Program-made: the position numbers and the translations under genes
Notes under the pieces: generated by a model
Told to the model about the DNA's origin: nothing
What the model saw: only the letters and a program-made list of their open reading frames with translations
The model's database searches: none
Source of the DNA: Aspidapion aeneum
Taxonomy: Eukaryota > Arthropoda > Insecta > Coleoptera > Brentidae
NCBI GenBank assembly: GCA_963576565.1
Contig: OY755038.1
Span: 144,612,273 to 144,676,272 of the forward strand
Length of the DNA stretch: 64,000 bases
Direction of reading: 5' to 3'
Shown here: in pieces, positions 23,015-35,961 of the stretch
Position numbering within the stretch: the stretch's first letter is position 1
How the letters are laid out: each line of letters begins with the position of its first letter

Positions 23015-23683
23015 CCACCCCTCTCCTAAAAGAATAAAATTTGGGGAAAAACAAATTTTATTTATGCAGTATGAATACTACCAGTTAAAAATTAATTAGA
23101 AACAAGAATATATTCATAGTATTACATTGTAAATCTCTACTAACAAACTATTAACCTAAGTGGTAAAAAAATATTAACTTAAGAGAAAGTTGCTATGAAA
23201 CAAATACTGGCCAGGTATTCATTACTAAAGGTATTTATGAGCATACACAAATTCATTTTATGTGCACATAGGGGTTCCTTGGAATGATTCTTTATAGAAG
23301 CTTGATATCTTTCGTGTATCACCCGCCAAAATTGGAGTCACTATCGGTCAGTCTAAATTAGGAAAGGGACAAAATAAGTAGGGACTAATCTACAAAGATT
23401 CGCAAGGCAACTAAAACATGATAACCAAATTGCTCATACTCAAAAATCGAAGATATCTAAACTACATACCTTAAACAATATCAATAAGCTAATGGGGAAT
23501 CGACTGCAGTCTTACACAGGGGAAATTCGCAAATGACTAGGGTACCCAAATACACTTCCTCACTAAGAAACTTATTTGCATCTTTACTCAAAATTCCGGT
23601 CACTCTAAAACATGTAACTCGGTACTTAATTCACAATTTTTCCTTTCAAAAATAACACTCAACCGCCTACAAAATACTCAAAA
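23015..23683 (-). mobile_element. 3' untranslated part of Gypsy copy A with polypurine tract
   Basis: Non-coding DNA between the pol remnant and the 3' LTR, matching 31953-32622 of the complete copy almost base for base. The polypurine tract is AGGAGAGGGGTGG on the minus strand (23015-23027). Confidence 0.9.
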
Positions 23684-24120
23684 CTAATTATCAGAGCCTA
23701 CGGAAACGTCAGAATTCGAACCAAGATAAGGCTTCAAATCCTTAATGTGCCATTCGCCTGCATCAGAACCGTCAATATGAACTAGCCGATATATTAATCG
23801 AGAAATCTTTTTAGAAATCTTACATAGAACATATTTCTTGCCAATTTGGCAGCAAATTGATTTGATGCGTCAGACAACACCTTATTACGCTTCCATACTT
23901 TATCTCCGACATTAAACTGAACATCACGTTTTCTCAAATTATATTGGCGTTTATTTCTCTCATATGCTTGATGAAGCTTTTTCTTAACATTTTCATAAAT
24001 CTCCGAATAAATCTCCGAAAGTCCTTTTAAATTATCACAAAACTCAACGCGCTCTCTGGACAAAAGTTCAAGATCTTCAGTATCTATAATTTCACCATAA
24101 TACTTTCCAGTAATAGGAAC
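23684..24120 (-). pseudogene. Gypsy pol 3' fragment (integrase C-terminus), copy A
   Basis: This corresponds to about the last 140 codons of the pol gene at 32623-35961. It starts within the integrase at the PITGKYYGE segment and runs to the same TAG stop. It is broken: a 12-bp duplication near 24001-24012 repeats four codons, and one T is missing near 23837 relative to the complete copy, shifting the frame before the C-terminal domain. At 24120/24121 the coding sequence changes abruptly into satellite block 3, so protease, RT, RNase H and the catalytic part of integrase are absent. The junction shares only one or two bases with the satellite unit. A recombination or deletion event between an inserted element and the array, or an assembly join, could explain this. 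Confidence 0.93.
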
Positions 24121-27100
24121 AGACATACAGACAGACATACAGACAGACATACAGACAGACATACAGACAGACATACAGACAGACATACAGACAGACATAC
24201 AGACAGACATACAGACAGACATACAGACAGACATACAGACAGACATACAGACAGACATACAGACAGACATACAGACAGACATACAGACAGACATACAGAC
24301 AGACATACAGACAGACATACAGACAGACATACAGACAGACATACAGACATACAGACAGACATACAGACAGACATACAGACAGACATACAGACAGACATAC
24401 AGACAGACATACAGACAGACAGACATACAGACAGACATACAGACAGACATACAGACAGACATACAGACAGACATACAGACAGACAGACATACAGACAGAC
24501 ATACAGACAGACATACAGACAGACATACAGACAGACATACAGACAGACATACAGACAGACATACAGACAGACATACAGACAGACATACAGACAACATACA
24601 GACAGACATACAGACAGACATACAGACAGACATACAGACAGACATACAGACAGACATACAGACAGACATACAGACAGACATACAGACAGACATACAGACA
24701 GACATACAGACAGACATACAGACAGACATACAGACAGACATACAGACAGACGTACAGACAGACGTACAGACAGACATACAGACAGACATACAGACAGACA
24801 GACATACAGACAGACATACAGACAGACATACAGACAGACATACAGACAGACATACAGACAGACATACAGACAGACATACAGACAGACATACAGACAGACA
24901 TACAGAGAGACATGCAGACAGACATACAGACAGACATACAGACAGACATACAGACAGACATACAGACAGACATACAGACAGACATACAGACAGACATACA
25001 GACAGACATACAGACAGACATACAGACAGACATACAGACAGACATACAGACAGACATACAGACAGACATACAGACAGACATACAGACAGACATACAGACA
25101 GACATACAGACAGACATACAGACAGACATACAGACAGACATACAGACAGACATACAGACAGACATACAGACAGACATACAGACAGACATACAGACAGACA
25201 TACAGACAGACATACAGACAGACATACAGACAGACATACAGACAGACATACAGACAGACATACAGACAGACATACAGACAGACATACAGACAGACATACA
25301 GACAGACATACAGACAGACATACAGACAGAAATACAGACAGACATACAGACAGACATACAGACAGACATACAGACAGACATACAGACAGACATACAGACA
25401 GACATACAGACAGACATACAGACAGACATACAGACAGACATACAGACAGACATACAGACAGACAGACATACAGACAGACATACAGACAGACATACAGACA
25501 GACATACAGACAGACATACAGACAGACATACAGACAGACATACAGACAGACATACAGACAGACATACAGACAGACATACAGACAGACATACAGACAGACA
25601 TACAGACAGACATACAGACAGACATACAGACAGACATACAGACAGACATACAGACAGACATACAGACAGACATACAGACAGACATACAGACAGACATACA
25701 GACAGACATACAGACAGACATACAGACAGACATACAGACAGACATACAGACAGACATACAGACAGACATACAGACAGACATACAGACAGACATACAGACA
25801 GACATACAGACAGACATACAGACAGACATACAGACAGACATACAGACAGACATACAGACAGACATACAGACAGACATACAGACAGACATACAGACAGACA
25901 TACAGACAGACATACAGACAGACATACAGACAGACATACAGACAGACATACAGACAGACATACAGACAGACATACAGACAGACATACAGACAGACATACA
26001 GACAGACATACAGACAGACATACAGACAGACATACAGACAGACATACAGACAGACATACAGACAGACATACAGACAGACATACAGACAGACATACAGACA
26101 GACATACAGACAGACATACAGACAGACATACAGACAGACATACAGACAGACATACAGACAGACATACAGACAGACATACAGACAGACATACAGACAAACA
26201 TACAGACAGACATACAGACAGACATACAGACAGACATACAGACAGACATACAGACAGACATACAGACAGACATACAGACAGACATACAGACAGACATACA
26301 GACAGACATACAGACAGACATACAGACAGACATACAGACAGACATACAGACAGACATACAGACAGACATACAGACAGACATACAGACAGACATACAGACA
26401 GACATACAGACAGACATACAGACAGACATACAGACAGACATACAGACAGACATACAGACAGACATACAGACAGACATACAGACAGACATACAGACAGACA
26501 TACAGACAGACATACAGACAGACATACAGACAGACATACAGACAGACATACAGACAGACATACAGACAGACATACAGACAGACATACAGACAGACATACA
26601 GACAGACATACAGACAGACATACAGACAGACATACAGACAGACATACAGACAGACATACAGACAGACATACAGACAGACATACAGACAGACATACAGACA
26701 GACATACAGACAGACATACAGACAGACATACAGACAGACATACAGACAGACATACAGACAGACAGACAGACATACAGACAGACAGACAGACATACAGACA
26801 GACAGACATACAGACAGACAGACATACAGACAGACATACAGACAGACATACAGACAGACATACAGACATACAGACAGACATACAGACAGACATACAGACA
26901 GACAGACATACAGACAGACATACAGACAGACATACAGACAGACATACAGACAGACAGACATACAGACAGACATACAGACAGACATACAGACAGACATACA
27001 GACAGACATACAGACAGACATACAGACAGACATACAGACAGACATACAGACAGACATACAGACAGACATACAGACAGACATACAGACAGACATACAGACA

Positions 27101-29975
27101 GACATACAGACAGACATACAGACAGACATACAGACAGACATACAGACAGACATACAGACAGACATACAGACAGACATACAGACAGACATACAGACAGACA
27201 TACAGACAGACATACAGACAGACATACAGACAGACATACAGACAGACATACAGACAGACATACAGACAGACATACAGACAGACATACAGACAGACATACA
27301 GACAGACATACAGACAGACATACAGACAGACATACAGACAGACATACAGACAGACATACAGACAGACATACAGACAGACATACAGACAGACATACAGACA
27401 GACATACAGACAGACATACAGACAGACATACAGACAGACATACAGACAGACATACAGACAGACATACAGACAGACATACAGACAGACATACAGACAGACA
27501 TACAGACAGACATACAGACAGACATACAGACAGACATACAGACAGACATACAGACAGACATACAGACAGACATACAGACAGACATACAGACAGACATACA
27601 GACAGACATACAGACAGACATACAGACAGACATACAGACAGACATACAGACAGACATACAGACAGACATACAGACAGACATACAGACAGACATACAGACA
27701 GACATACAGACAGACATACAGACAGACATACAGACAGACATACAGACAGACATACAGACAGACATACAGACAGACATACAGACAGACATACAGACAGACA
27801 TACAGACAGACATACAGACAGACATACAGACAGACATACAGACAGACATACAGACAGACATACATACAGACATACAGACATACATACAGACAGACATACA
27901 GACAGACATACAGACAGACATACAGACAGACATACAGACAGACATACAGACAGACATACAGACAGACATACAGACAGACATACAGACATACAGACATACA
28001 GACAGACATACAGACAGACATACAGACAGACATACAGACAGACATACAGACATACAGACAGACATACAGACAGACATACAGACAGACAGACATACAGACA
28101 GACATACAGACAGACATACAGACAGACATACAGACAGACATACAGACAGACATACAGACAGACATACAGACAGACATACAGACAGACATACAGACAGACA
28201 TACAGACAGACATACAGACAGACATACAGACAGACATACAGACAGACATACAGACAGACATACAGACAGACATACAGACAGACATACAGACAGACATACA
28301 GACAGACATACAGACAGACATACAGACAGACATACAGACAGACATACAGACAGACATACAGACAGACATACAGACAGACATACAGACAGACATACAGACA
28401 GACATACAGACAGACATACAGACAGACATACAGACAGACATACAGACAGACATACAGACAGACATACATACAGACATACAGACAGACATACAGACAGACA
28501 TACAGACAGACATACAGACAGACATACAGACAGACATACAGACAGACATACAGACAGACATACAGACAGACAGACATACAGACAGACATACAGACAGACA
28601 TACAGACAGACATACAGACAGACATACAGACAGACATACAGACAGACATACAGACAGACATACAGACAGACAGACAGACATACAGACAGACATACAGACA
28701 GACAGACATACAGACAGACAGACAGACATACAGACAGACATACAGACAGACAGACATACAGACAGACATACAGACAGATATACAGACAGACATACAGACA
28801 GACATACAGACAGACATACAGACAGACATACAGACAGACATACAGACAGACATACAGACAGACATACAGACAGACATACAGACAGACATACAGACAGACA
28901 TACAGACAGACATTCAGACAGACATACAGACAGACATACAGACATACAGACAGACATACAGACAGACATACAGACAGACATACAGACAGACATACAGACA
29001 GACATACAGACAGACATACAGACAGACATACAGACAGACATACAGACAGACATACAGACAGACATACAGACAGACATACAGACAGACATACAGACAGACA
29101 TACAGACAGACATACAGACAGACATACAGACAGACATACAGACAGACATACAGACAGACATACAGACAGACATACAGACAGACATACAGACAGACATACA
29201 GACAGACATACAGACAGACATACAGACAGACATACAGACAGACATACAGACAGACATACAGACAGACATACAGACAGACATACAGACAGACATACAGACA
29301 GACATACAGACAGACATACAGACAGACATACAGACAGACATACAGACAGACATACAGACAGACATACAGACAGACATACAGACAGACATACAGACAGACA
29401 TACAGACAGACATACAGACAGACATACAGACAGACATACAGACAGACATACAGACAGACATACAGACAGACATACAGACAGACATACAGACAGACATACA
29501 GACAGACATACAGACAGACATACAGACAGACATACAGACAGACATACAGACAGACATACAGACAGACATACAGACAGACATACAGACAGACATACAGACA
29601 GACATACAGACAGACATACAGACAGACATACAGACAGACATACAGACAGACATACAGACAGACATACAGACAGACATACAGACAGACAGACATACAGACA
29701 GACATACAGACAGACATACAGACAGACATACAGACAGACAGACATACAGACAGACATACAGACAGACATACAGACAGACATACAGACAGACATACAGACA
29801 GACATACAGACAGACATACAGACAGACATACAGACAGACATACAGACAGACATACAGACAGACATACAGACAGACATACAGACAGACATACAGACAGACA
29901 TACAGACAGACATACAGACAGACATACAGACAGACATACAGACAGACATACAGACAGACATACAGACAGACATAC
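24121..29975. repeat. TACAGACAGACA satellite, block 3
   Basis: A 5.9 kb array lying between the truncated pol of Gypsy copy A and the outer end of the 3' LTR of the complete copy. It is mostly exact 12-mers with some 4-bp slips. It carries a doublet of CGTACAG variants at about 24751-24770 like the one in block 2, plus a cluster of GACA-rich units at 26757-26960. Confidence 0.98.
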
Positions 29976-31952
29976 TGTAACGGTTTTTTGTTACAAACTA
30001 AAATGCTCTCGGTAGCTCAGTTGGGACTAAGGTCGTGGTGTTCACCTCAAAAAAACTCAACAATATTCATGTGAAATAAATTAACTTTCTTTTGCCTAAA
30101 GGGCGCCAATACAAGTTTAAAAGTAAAATAGAAAGAATGTATCGAGATCTTAGTGAACCTTGTATTATTCACTACGTATTAATAAAGATGGTGAATGTTT
30201 GATTAAAACGCAAAAGGTTTAAAAAAAATAGTCTCTAATTATTTTTATCAGCAAACGACTTGCAAGAAGGAAATTTACAAAAAAAAATAAATATATAAGG
30301 ATCTTTTAACCTAAATACTTAATTATATAGCTATCGATTAAAAATATTATTTTATATCCTTGTTTCTTATCACAGAATGTTCGTTACTATTTATTTTTAT
30401 TATCTCAAGAATGTAATTTAATTTCTATTTATAAAGAGTTGGCTTTTTAGTTCAATAAAAGAATTTATCTTATTATTTTATGTTAATAAAAAGTAAGAAG
30501 AAAATACACGGACGATAAAATCAAGCCACACAAAAAATTATCGAAGTACCTAAATAAAAAGTATGTACCTATTTGGCTAAAAACAAAAAAATATAATATA
30601 TTTTTGGGACCTAAGAAAAATTAATACCTTGGGAGGGTAAATGCGCATCTACTCAACAAGGGTGCATTGTTGCCAGATCTTAACAAGGGCAATAAATAGG
30701 TTTACCAAAAATATTAACAAATAATAACCAGTGCTATAAAAAGGAAATATATCACAGTTAAATAAAATGGTTAGTAAAAATAAGTATTAAATCTTATCTG
30801 CCAAATCCCACGCTGGAGGTTGAGTCCTCAAAAGATTTGAGTAGGTAGTGTGGTTGGTACTTCAACAAAACAGATTTCAAAACGGGACAGCAAAACAAAA
30901 AGAAAGCAGTAACATCGACTAGTACAACATGGCTTTTACTTCAGTAAACAATTACGGGCTTCTGCTCAAAGTATGTGTGATGTACGGGCTTCAAAACATA
31001 TACGGATCCCAGAAAACGAGCTCCATAAAATGGAATGGGCTTCATAAAATGGAATGGCCTTCATAAAATGGAATGGACTTCATAAAATGGAATGGACTTC
31101 ATAAAATGGAATGGACTTCATAAAATGGAATGGCCTTCATAAAATGGAATGGACTTCATAAAATGGAATGGACTTCATAAAATGGAATGGACTTCATAAA
31201 ATGGAATGGCCTAAAAAGGTCATTGTTGTCTTAGAAATGCGTTTAAGTTTAATCAATTTTCAGAATAGTATTTTATGTTTCTATAGAATTAAAAGTTTAT
31301 GTTCTCAGCAAAAAGTCTAATAAAAAAATTAGGCAAACTCACCAGTAATGAACAATGGTCCACCTTTTTAATCACACCAGCATTTTTCACGAAACTAACT
31401 CTGTTACAAAACACTGTACAATTTCTGTAAGTTTTACAACATTTTGAGTAGCAGTTATGCTTGGTTAAAATAAGTTTTTAATATATTTTATTAGCACATA
31501 TTATAACGGTGTTAAAATGCTCTCTGAAACACACAAAATCTGCGAGAAACCGAGTATTAGCTATCACAAAAACTAAAGTAGTTCGGTTACCATATAGAAG
31601 TTAAACTGCATCGAGAATCCGCATGTAGCTGACTCTCTCAGCTACGTGCATTTGAAAAGAGACGGCGGGTTTCCCTGACCGAACAAAGCAGCTTGGATCA
31701 GTCTGAGTACAGCCGCGCGACGACGAAGTGGGGAACGTGCCGTAACGCGACTCTAAACAACGCTTGTTGAAACAAATTTTATCATGAAGTACCGTGGTTT
31801 AGTGGACAAGGAGGATCGCTCCATCGACGATACTTTTTTTTTTATGTGGATAATTCTTTGATTTATTTTTAGTTGTACAGGGTCCTACAAGTATTTTAAT
31901 TTTTTTTGTTAAAAACGTTACTTGCTATTAGGGTTAAGAAAAAATCGTTACA
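29976..31952 (-). repeat. 3' LTR of the complete Gypsy copy
   Basis: 1977 bp, TGTAACG...CGTTACA. It contains the tRNA-like fragment at 30005-30050 and the 18-bp minisatellite at 31023-31212. It adjoins the polypurine tract on the right and satellite block 3 on the left. Confidence 0.96.
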
Positions 31953-31965
31953 CCACCCCTCTCCT
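31953..31965 (-). other. polypurine tract
   Basis: AGGAGAGGGGTGG on the minus strand lies immediately before the 3' LTR TGTAACG. In LTR elements this RNase H-resistant tract primes plus-strand DNA synthesis. The position fits exactly. Confidence 0.9.
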
Positions 31966-32622
31966 AAAAGAATAAAATTTGGGGAAAAACAAATTTTATT
32001 TATGCAGTATGAATACTACCAGTTAAAAATTAATTAGAAACAAGAATATATTCATAGGATTACATTGTAAATCTCTACTAACAAACTATTAACCTAAGTG
32101 GTAAAAAAATATTAACTTAAGAGAAAGTTGCTATGAAACAAATACTGGCCAGGTATTCATTACTAAAGGTATTTATGAGCATACACAAATTCATTTTATG
32201 TGCACATAGGGGTTCCTTGGAATGATTCTTTATAGAAGCTTGATATCTTTCGTGTATCACCCGCCAAAATTGGAGTCACTATCGGTCAGTCTAAATTAGG
32301 AAAGGGACAAAATAAGTAGGGACTAATCTACAAAGACTTCGCAAGGCAACTAAAACATGATAACCAAATTGCTCATACTCAAAAATCGAAGATATCGAAA
32401 CTACATACCTTAAACAATATCAATAAGCTAATGGGGAATCGACTGCAGTCTTACACAGGGGAAATTCGCAAATGACTAGGGTACCCAAATACACTTCATC
32501 ACTAAGAAACTTATTTGCATTTTTACTCAAAATTCCGGTCACTCTAAAACATGTAACTCGGTACTTAATTCACAATTTTTCCTTTCAAAAATAACACTCA
32601 ACCGCCTACAAAATACTCAAAA
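31966..32622 (-). other. 3' untranslated region of the Gypsy element
   Basis: 657 bp between the pol stop and the polypurine tract. It is A+T-rich, with no open frame of useful length and no sign of an env gene. Confidence 0.8.
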
Positions 32623-35600
32623 CTAATTATCAGAGCCTACGGAAACGTCAGAATTCGAACCAAGATAAGGCTTCAAATCCTTAATGTGCCATTCGCCTGC
32701 ATCAGAACCGTCAATATGAACTAGCCGATATATTAATCGAGAAATCTTTTTAGAAATCTTACATAGAACATATTTCTTTGCCAATTTGGCAGCAAATTGA
32801 TTTGATGCGTCAGACAACACCTTATTACGCTTCCATACTTTATCTCCGACATTAAACTGAACATCACGTTTTCTCAAATTATATTGGCGTTTATTTCTCT
32901 CATATGCTTGATGAAGCTTTTTCTTAACATTTTCATAAATCTCCGAAAGTCCTTTTAAATTATCACAAAACTCAACGCGCTCTCTGGACAAAAGTTCAAG
33001 ATCTTCAGTATCTATAATTTCACCATAATACTTTCCAGTAATAGGAACATTGCGACCAAAATTCATGAAATTAGGGCTAAACTGTGTAACTTCATGAACC
33101 GATGAATTAATAGCAAATTGTATCTCTGACAAGTGTTGATCCCAATCTCTATGCTCTTTAATATAGCTACGTATAGCTGTACCAACTACTCTATTTGACC
33201 TTTCAACAAAATTAGTCTGGGGATGATAACGAGCATTAAACCAAATTTTCTGAACTTCATATTTTTCGGCCATTTTCTTAAAAACCTTTCCAGCGAACTG
33301 GCTGCCATTGTCGCAGATAATAAATTGGGGTACTCCATGTACCAAAAATATTTCCTTTTCCATGAACTGACAAATCTTACTTGCTTCAGCTTTTCTTAAA
33401 GGATGTAGTATTGTATACTTAGAAAACCAATCGCCCACAACTAACAAGTGACTAAAACCAGAACGACTTCTAGGCAGAGGACCGATAATATCTACTGCAA
33501 TAATTTGAAATGGAAAGTTACAAGACTTCTCAGCACCCATTAAACCCATTCTAGCTTCATTTGATGCCTTTTGTTCTCCACATACTACACAAGATCTGAT
33601 ATATTTAGCTACATCTTTTCTGATTTCTTTCCAATAATAAGTTTCCTGAATTCTACCAATGGTCTTAAAAAATCCAAAGTGACCTGCTACAACAGGGTCA
33701 TGATGTTTCCTAATTATTTCTTGAACTTGACTTTTTGGAACTAAAATTTTCCAGGGGGTCAAATTAGATTTAAATTTAGTTTTTAAGGGAACGTGCTTGT
33801 AAACAAAATTATTTTTAACGCACCAATTAGGAAATTTTTCAGGTTTTGATAAAATATCTTGTTGCATCTTTAAATAAAAAGGGTCAAGGTTTTCTAAACG
33901 GATATCTAATTTCTGTGTCTCAAAATTAGTCAAAGCTAAAACATCAACATTCTCATGGTCGTTATTAACTAGATTATCAGAAGGGATCCTGGACAAACAA
34001 TCTGGAACTACATTTAATGATCCTTTTCTATGAGTAATAGTATAATCATACTGTTGCAATTGAACGGCCCATCTGGCTAATCTTCCAGTTGGTTCTTTCA
34101 TATTATTTAACCATAAAAGTGAATAGTGATCGGTAATAATTTTTAGATTTGCAGTACCCTCCACATAGGGCCTAAATTTTGATAAGGAAAAAATTACAGC
34201 AAGACATTCTCTTTCAGTCACAGTATAATTACGTTCTGTTCGAGATAAAGATCTACTAGCGTAAGCTATAACTCTTTCTGAGCCATCTATTTCTTGCAAA
34301 AGCACACCGCCCAAACCGGTATTAGAAGCATCAGCCTGAATAATAAAAGGAATATCAAAATCGGGGCTGCATAAAATTGGAGCAGAGACCAGAGCCTCTT
34401 TTAACTTAATAAAAGCACTATCCGCGTCAGGAGTCCATTTCACAGTTTGACCTTTCTTTTTACCTTTCAACAAATCGTTCAACGGTGAAACAAGAGTAGA
34501 AAAGCCTTTAATAAACTTTCTATACCAAGAAGCCATACCAACAAAACGTTTGATCTCAGTAGTAGTTTTACACTGAGGAAAATTCACTATAGCAGCAACC
34601 TTGTCACTGTCGGTACGTAATCCCGAGCAGTCCACTACATAACCAAGGTACTTGAGACTTGACTTAAAAAGTTGACATTTCTCAAGGTTAACAGTTAAAT
34701 TTGCATTTTTCAATTTTTCTAACACTTCATATAACAGTGAAATATGTTCAGAAAAACTACTGGAAGTAACAATTATGTCATCCAAATAGCAAAACACCTT
34801 AGGAGAAAGCTTCGGGGTTAAAACTTTATCCATTAAACTTTGCTGACATTGAGCAGAGTTACGTAAACCGAACGGAACAACATTAAAATGGAATAGACCA
34901 CGACCTGGTACAGAGAAAGCAGTTTTTTCTTTACAATCAGGGTGCAGGGGTATCTGCCAAAAAGCTTTTCTAAGATCAATGGAAGAGATATAACGTGCAT
35001 CACGCAAAGTGTTTAAAATAGTATCTACTCTAGGCAGAGGATATGCATAATGCTTTGTTATTTTATTTAGACGACGTCCGTCAAAACAGAAACGGTATTC
35101 ATCGTTTGCTTTCTTAACTAACAAGACTGGAGAATTATAAGAGCTATGTGATGGTTCAACTACATTTAAGGCAAGCATTTCATCTAATTCCTTATTTAAT
35201 ATGTTCATCATAAAAGGTGACAAAGGATATTGTCGTTCTCTGAATGGTGGAGCATCTCCAGTATCAATATTAAATACAAGTTTATCTGTGCGTCCTAGTT
35301 TATCTTTACAACTGATAGCTTCATAAGCTAATTTAATTTTTTCGATGTCTCGCAACTCACTTTCTGAAAAGTTTTGACTTTCAATGCCCAGAGACGTATC
35401 TTTGTCCTCCGAAGAAACAGAGAAAACAAAATTACTGACAGAACTACAAACTGTCCAAGAATTATCCTCAAAATCAATCTTAACGTTAAAGTTTCGACAA
35501 AAGTCACTCCCCAAAATTAATCCATGCGATAATGAAGGTACAACTAAAACTTTTGTAATCTTACATAGATTATCAGCACATATCGGCAAATAGATTACAC

Positions 35601-35961
35601 CCACAACTTCTTGTGGTTGTCCACTAGCTGTGTACACCGGGTTATTTTTTCCAAAACTGTCAACTTCAAGTTCAAATTTTGTTATTAAGTCTAAAGATTT
35701 CTTGCCAAGCACACTGTGATTTGCACCACTATCTAAAAGAGCAGTAACTAATGTATCAAAAATATTTATCTCAATATAAGGCCTATTATCATGAGGTAAA
35801 CTAACAAATAATGGAGCTAAAGAACTATCATTAGAAACCAAATTCGATTCAACGGTACTTAAATTTGCTTTATTACCAAATTCCGATACTTTAACTTTAT
35901 TATAAAAATCATAAACAAATTTCTTCCAATTGTCCCATTCAAACTGACAAAAAAATTTCTT
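32623..35961 (-). CDS. Gypsy pol polyprotein (protease, RT, RNase H, integrase)
   Basis: The frame opens at 35961, just after stop codons, and has no ATG near its start, so it is expected to be made by -1 frameshifting from gag. Positions below are counted from the TTG at 35841. Protease: LLDSGA around residue 37, with a GLILG strand near 110. Reverse transcriptase: SSIDLRKAFWQ near 287-296, VPFGLRNSA near 322-330, catalytic YLDD at 352-355. RNase H: D504, E543, D571. Integrase: zinc-binding H714, H721, C751, C754, then D783, D844 and E880 with the classic 35-residue D-E spacing, followed by a basic C-terminal region with NVGDKVWKRN. The frame is intact over 1072+ codons, the normal length for an insect Gypsy pol without env. 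It makes the cDNA in the cytoplasmic particle and inserts it in the nucleus. Confidence 0.96.
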   Translation of the reverse strand, partial: KKFFCQFEWDNWKKFVYDFYNKVKVSEFGNKANLSTVESNLVSNDSSLAPLFVSLPHDNRPYIEINIFDTLVTALLDSGANHSVLGKKSLDLITKFELEVDSFGKNNPVYTASGQPQEVVGVIYLPICADNLCKITKVLVVPSLSHGLILGSDFCRNFNVKIDFEDNSWTVCSSVSNFVFSVSSEDKDTSLGIESQNFSESELRDIEKIKLAYEAISCKDKLGRTDKLVFNIDTGDAPPFRERQYPLSPFMMNILNKELDEMLALNVVEPSHSSYNSPVLLVKKANDEYRFCFDGRRLNKITKHYAYPLPRVDTILNTLRDARYISSIDLRKAFWQIPLHPDCKEKTAFSVPGRGLFHFNVVPFGLRNSAQCQQSLMDKVLTPKLSPKVFCYLDDIIVTSSSFSEHISLLYEVLEKLKNANLTVNLEKCQLFKSSLKYLGYVVDCSGLRTDSDKVAAIVNFPQCKTTTEIKRFVGMASWYRKFIKGFSTLVSPLNDLLKGKKKGQTVKWTPDADSAFIKLKEALVSAPILCSPDFDIPFIIQADASNTGLGGVLLQEIDGSERVIAYASRSLSRTERNYTVTERECLAVIFSLSKFRPYVEGTANLKIITDHYSLLWLNNMKEPTGRLARWAVQLQQYDYTITHRKGSLNVVPDCLSRIPSDNLVNNDHENVDVLALTNFETQKLDIRLENLDPFYLKMQQDILSKPEKFPNWCVKNNFVYKHVPLKTKFKSNLTPWKILVPKSQVQEIIRKHHDPVVAGHFGFFKTIGRIQETYYWKEIRKDVAKYIRSCVVCGEQKASNEARMGLMGAEKSCNFPFQIIAVDIIGPLPRSRSGFSHLLVVGDWFSKYTILHPLRKAEASKICQFMEKEIFLVHGVPQFIICDNGSQFAGKVFKKMAEKYEVQKIWFNARYHPQTNFVERSNRVVGTAIRSYIKEHRDWDQHLSEIQFAINSSVHEVTQFSPNFMNFGRNVPITGKYYGEIIDTEDLELLSRERVEFCDNLKGLSEIYENVKKKLHQAYERNKRQYNLRKRDVQFNVGDKVWKRNKVLSDASNQFAAKLAKKYVLCKISKKISRLIYRLVHIDGSDAGEWHIKDLKPYLGSNSDVSVGSDN

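Noticed and set aside
31966..32622. An envelope gene after pol in the Gypsy element
   Set aside because: Only 657 bp with no open frame of useful length, so the element is not env-bearing.
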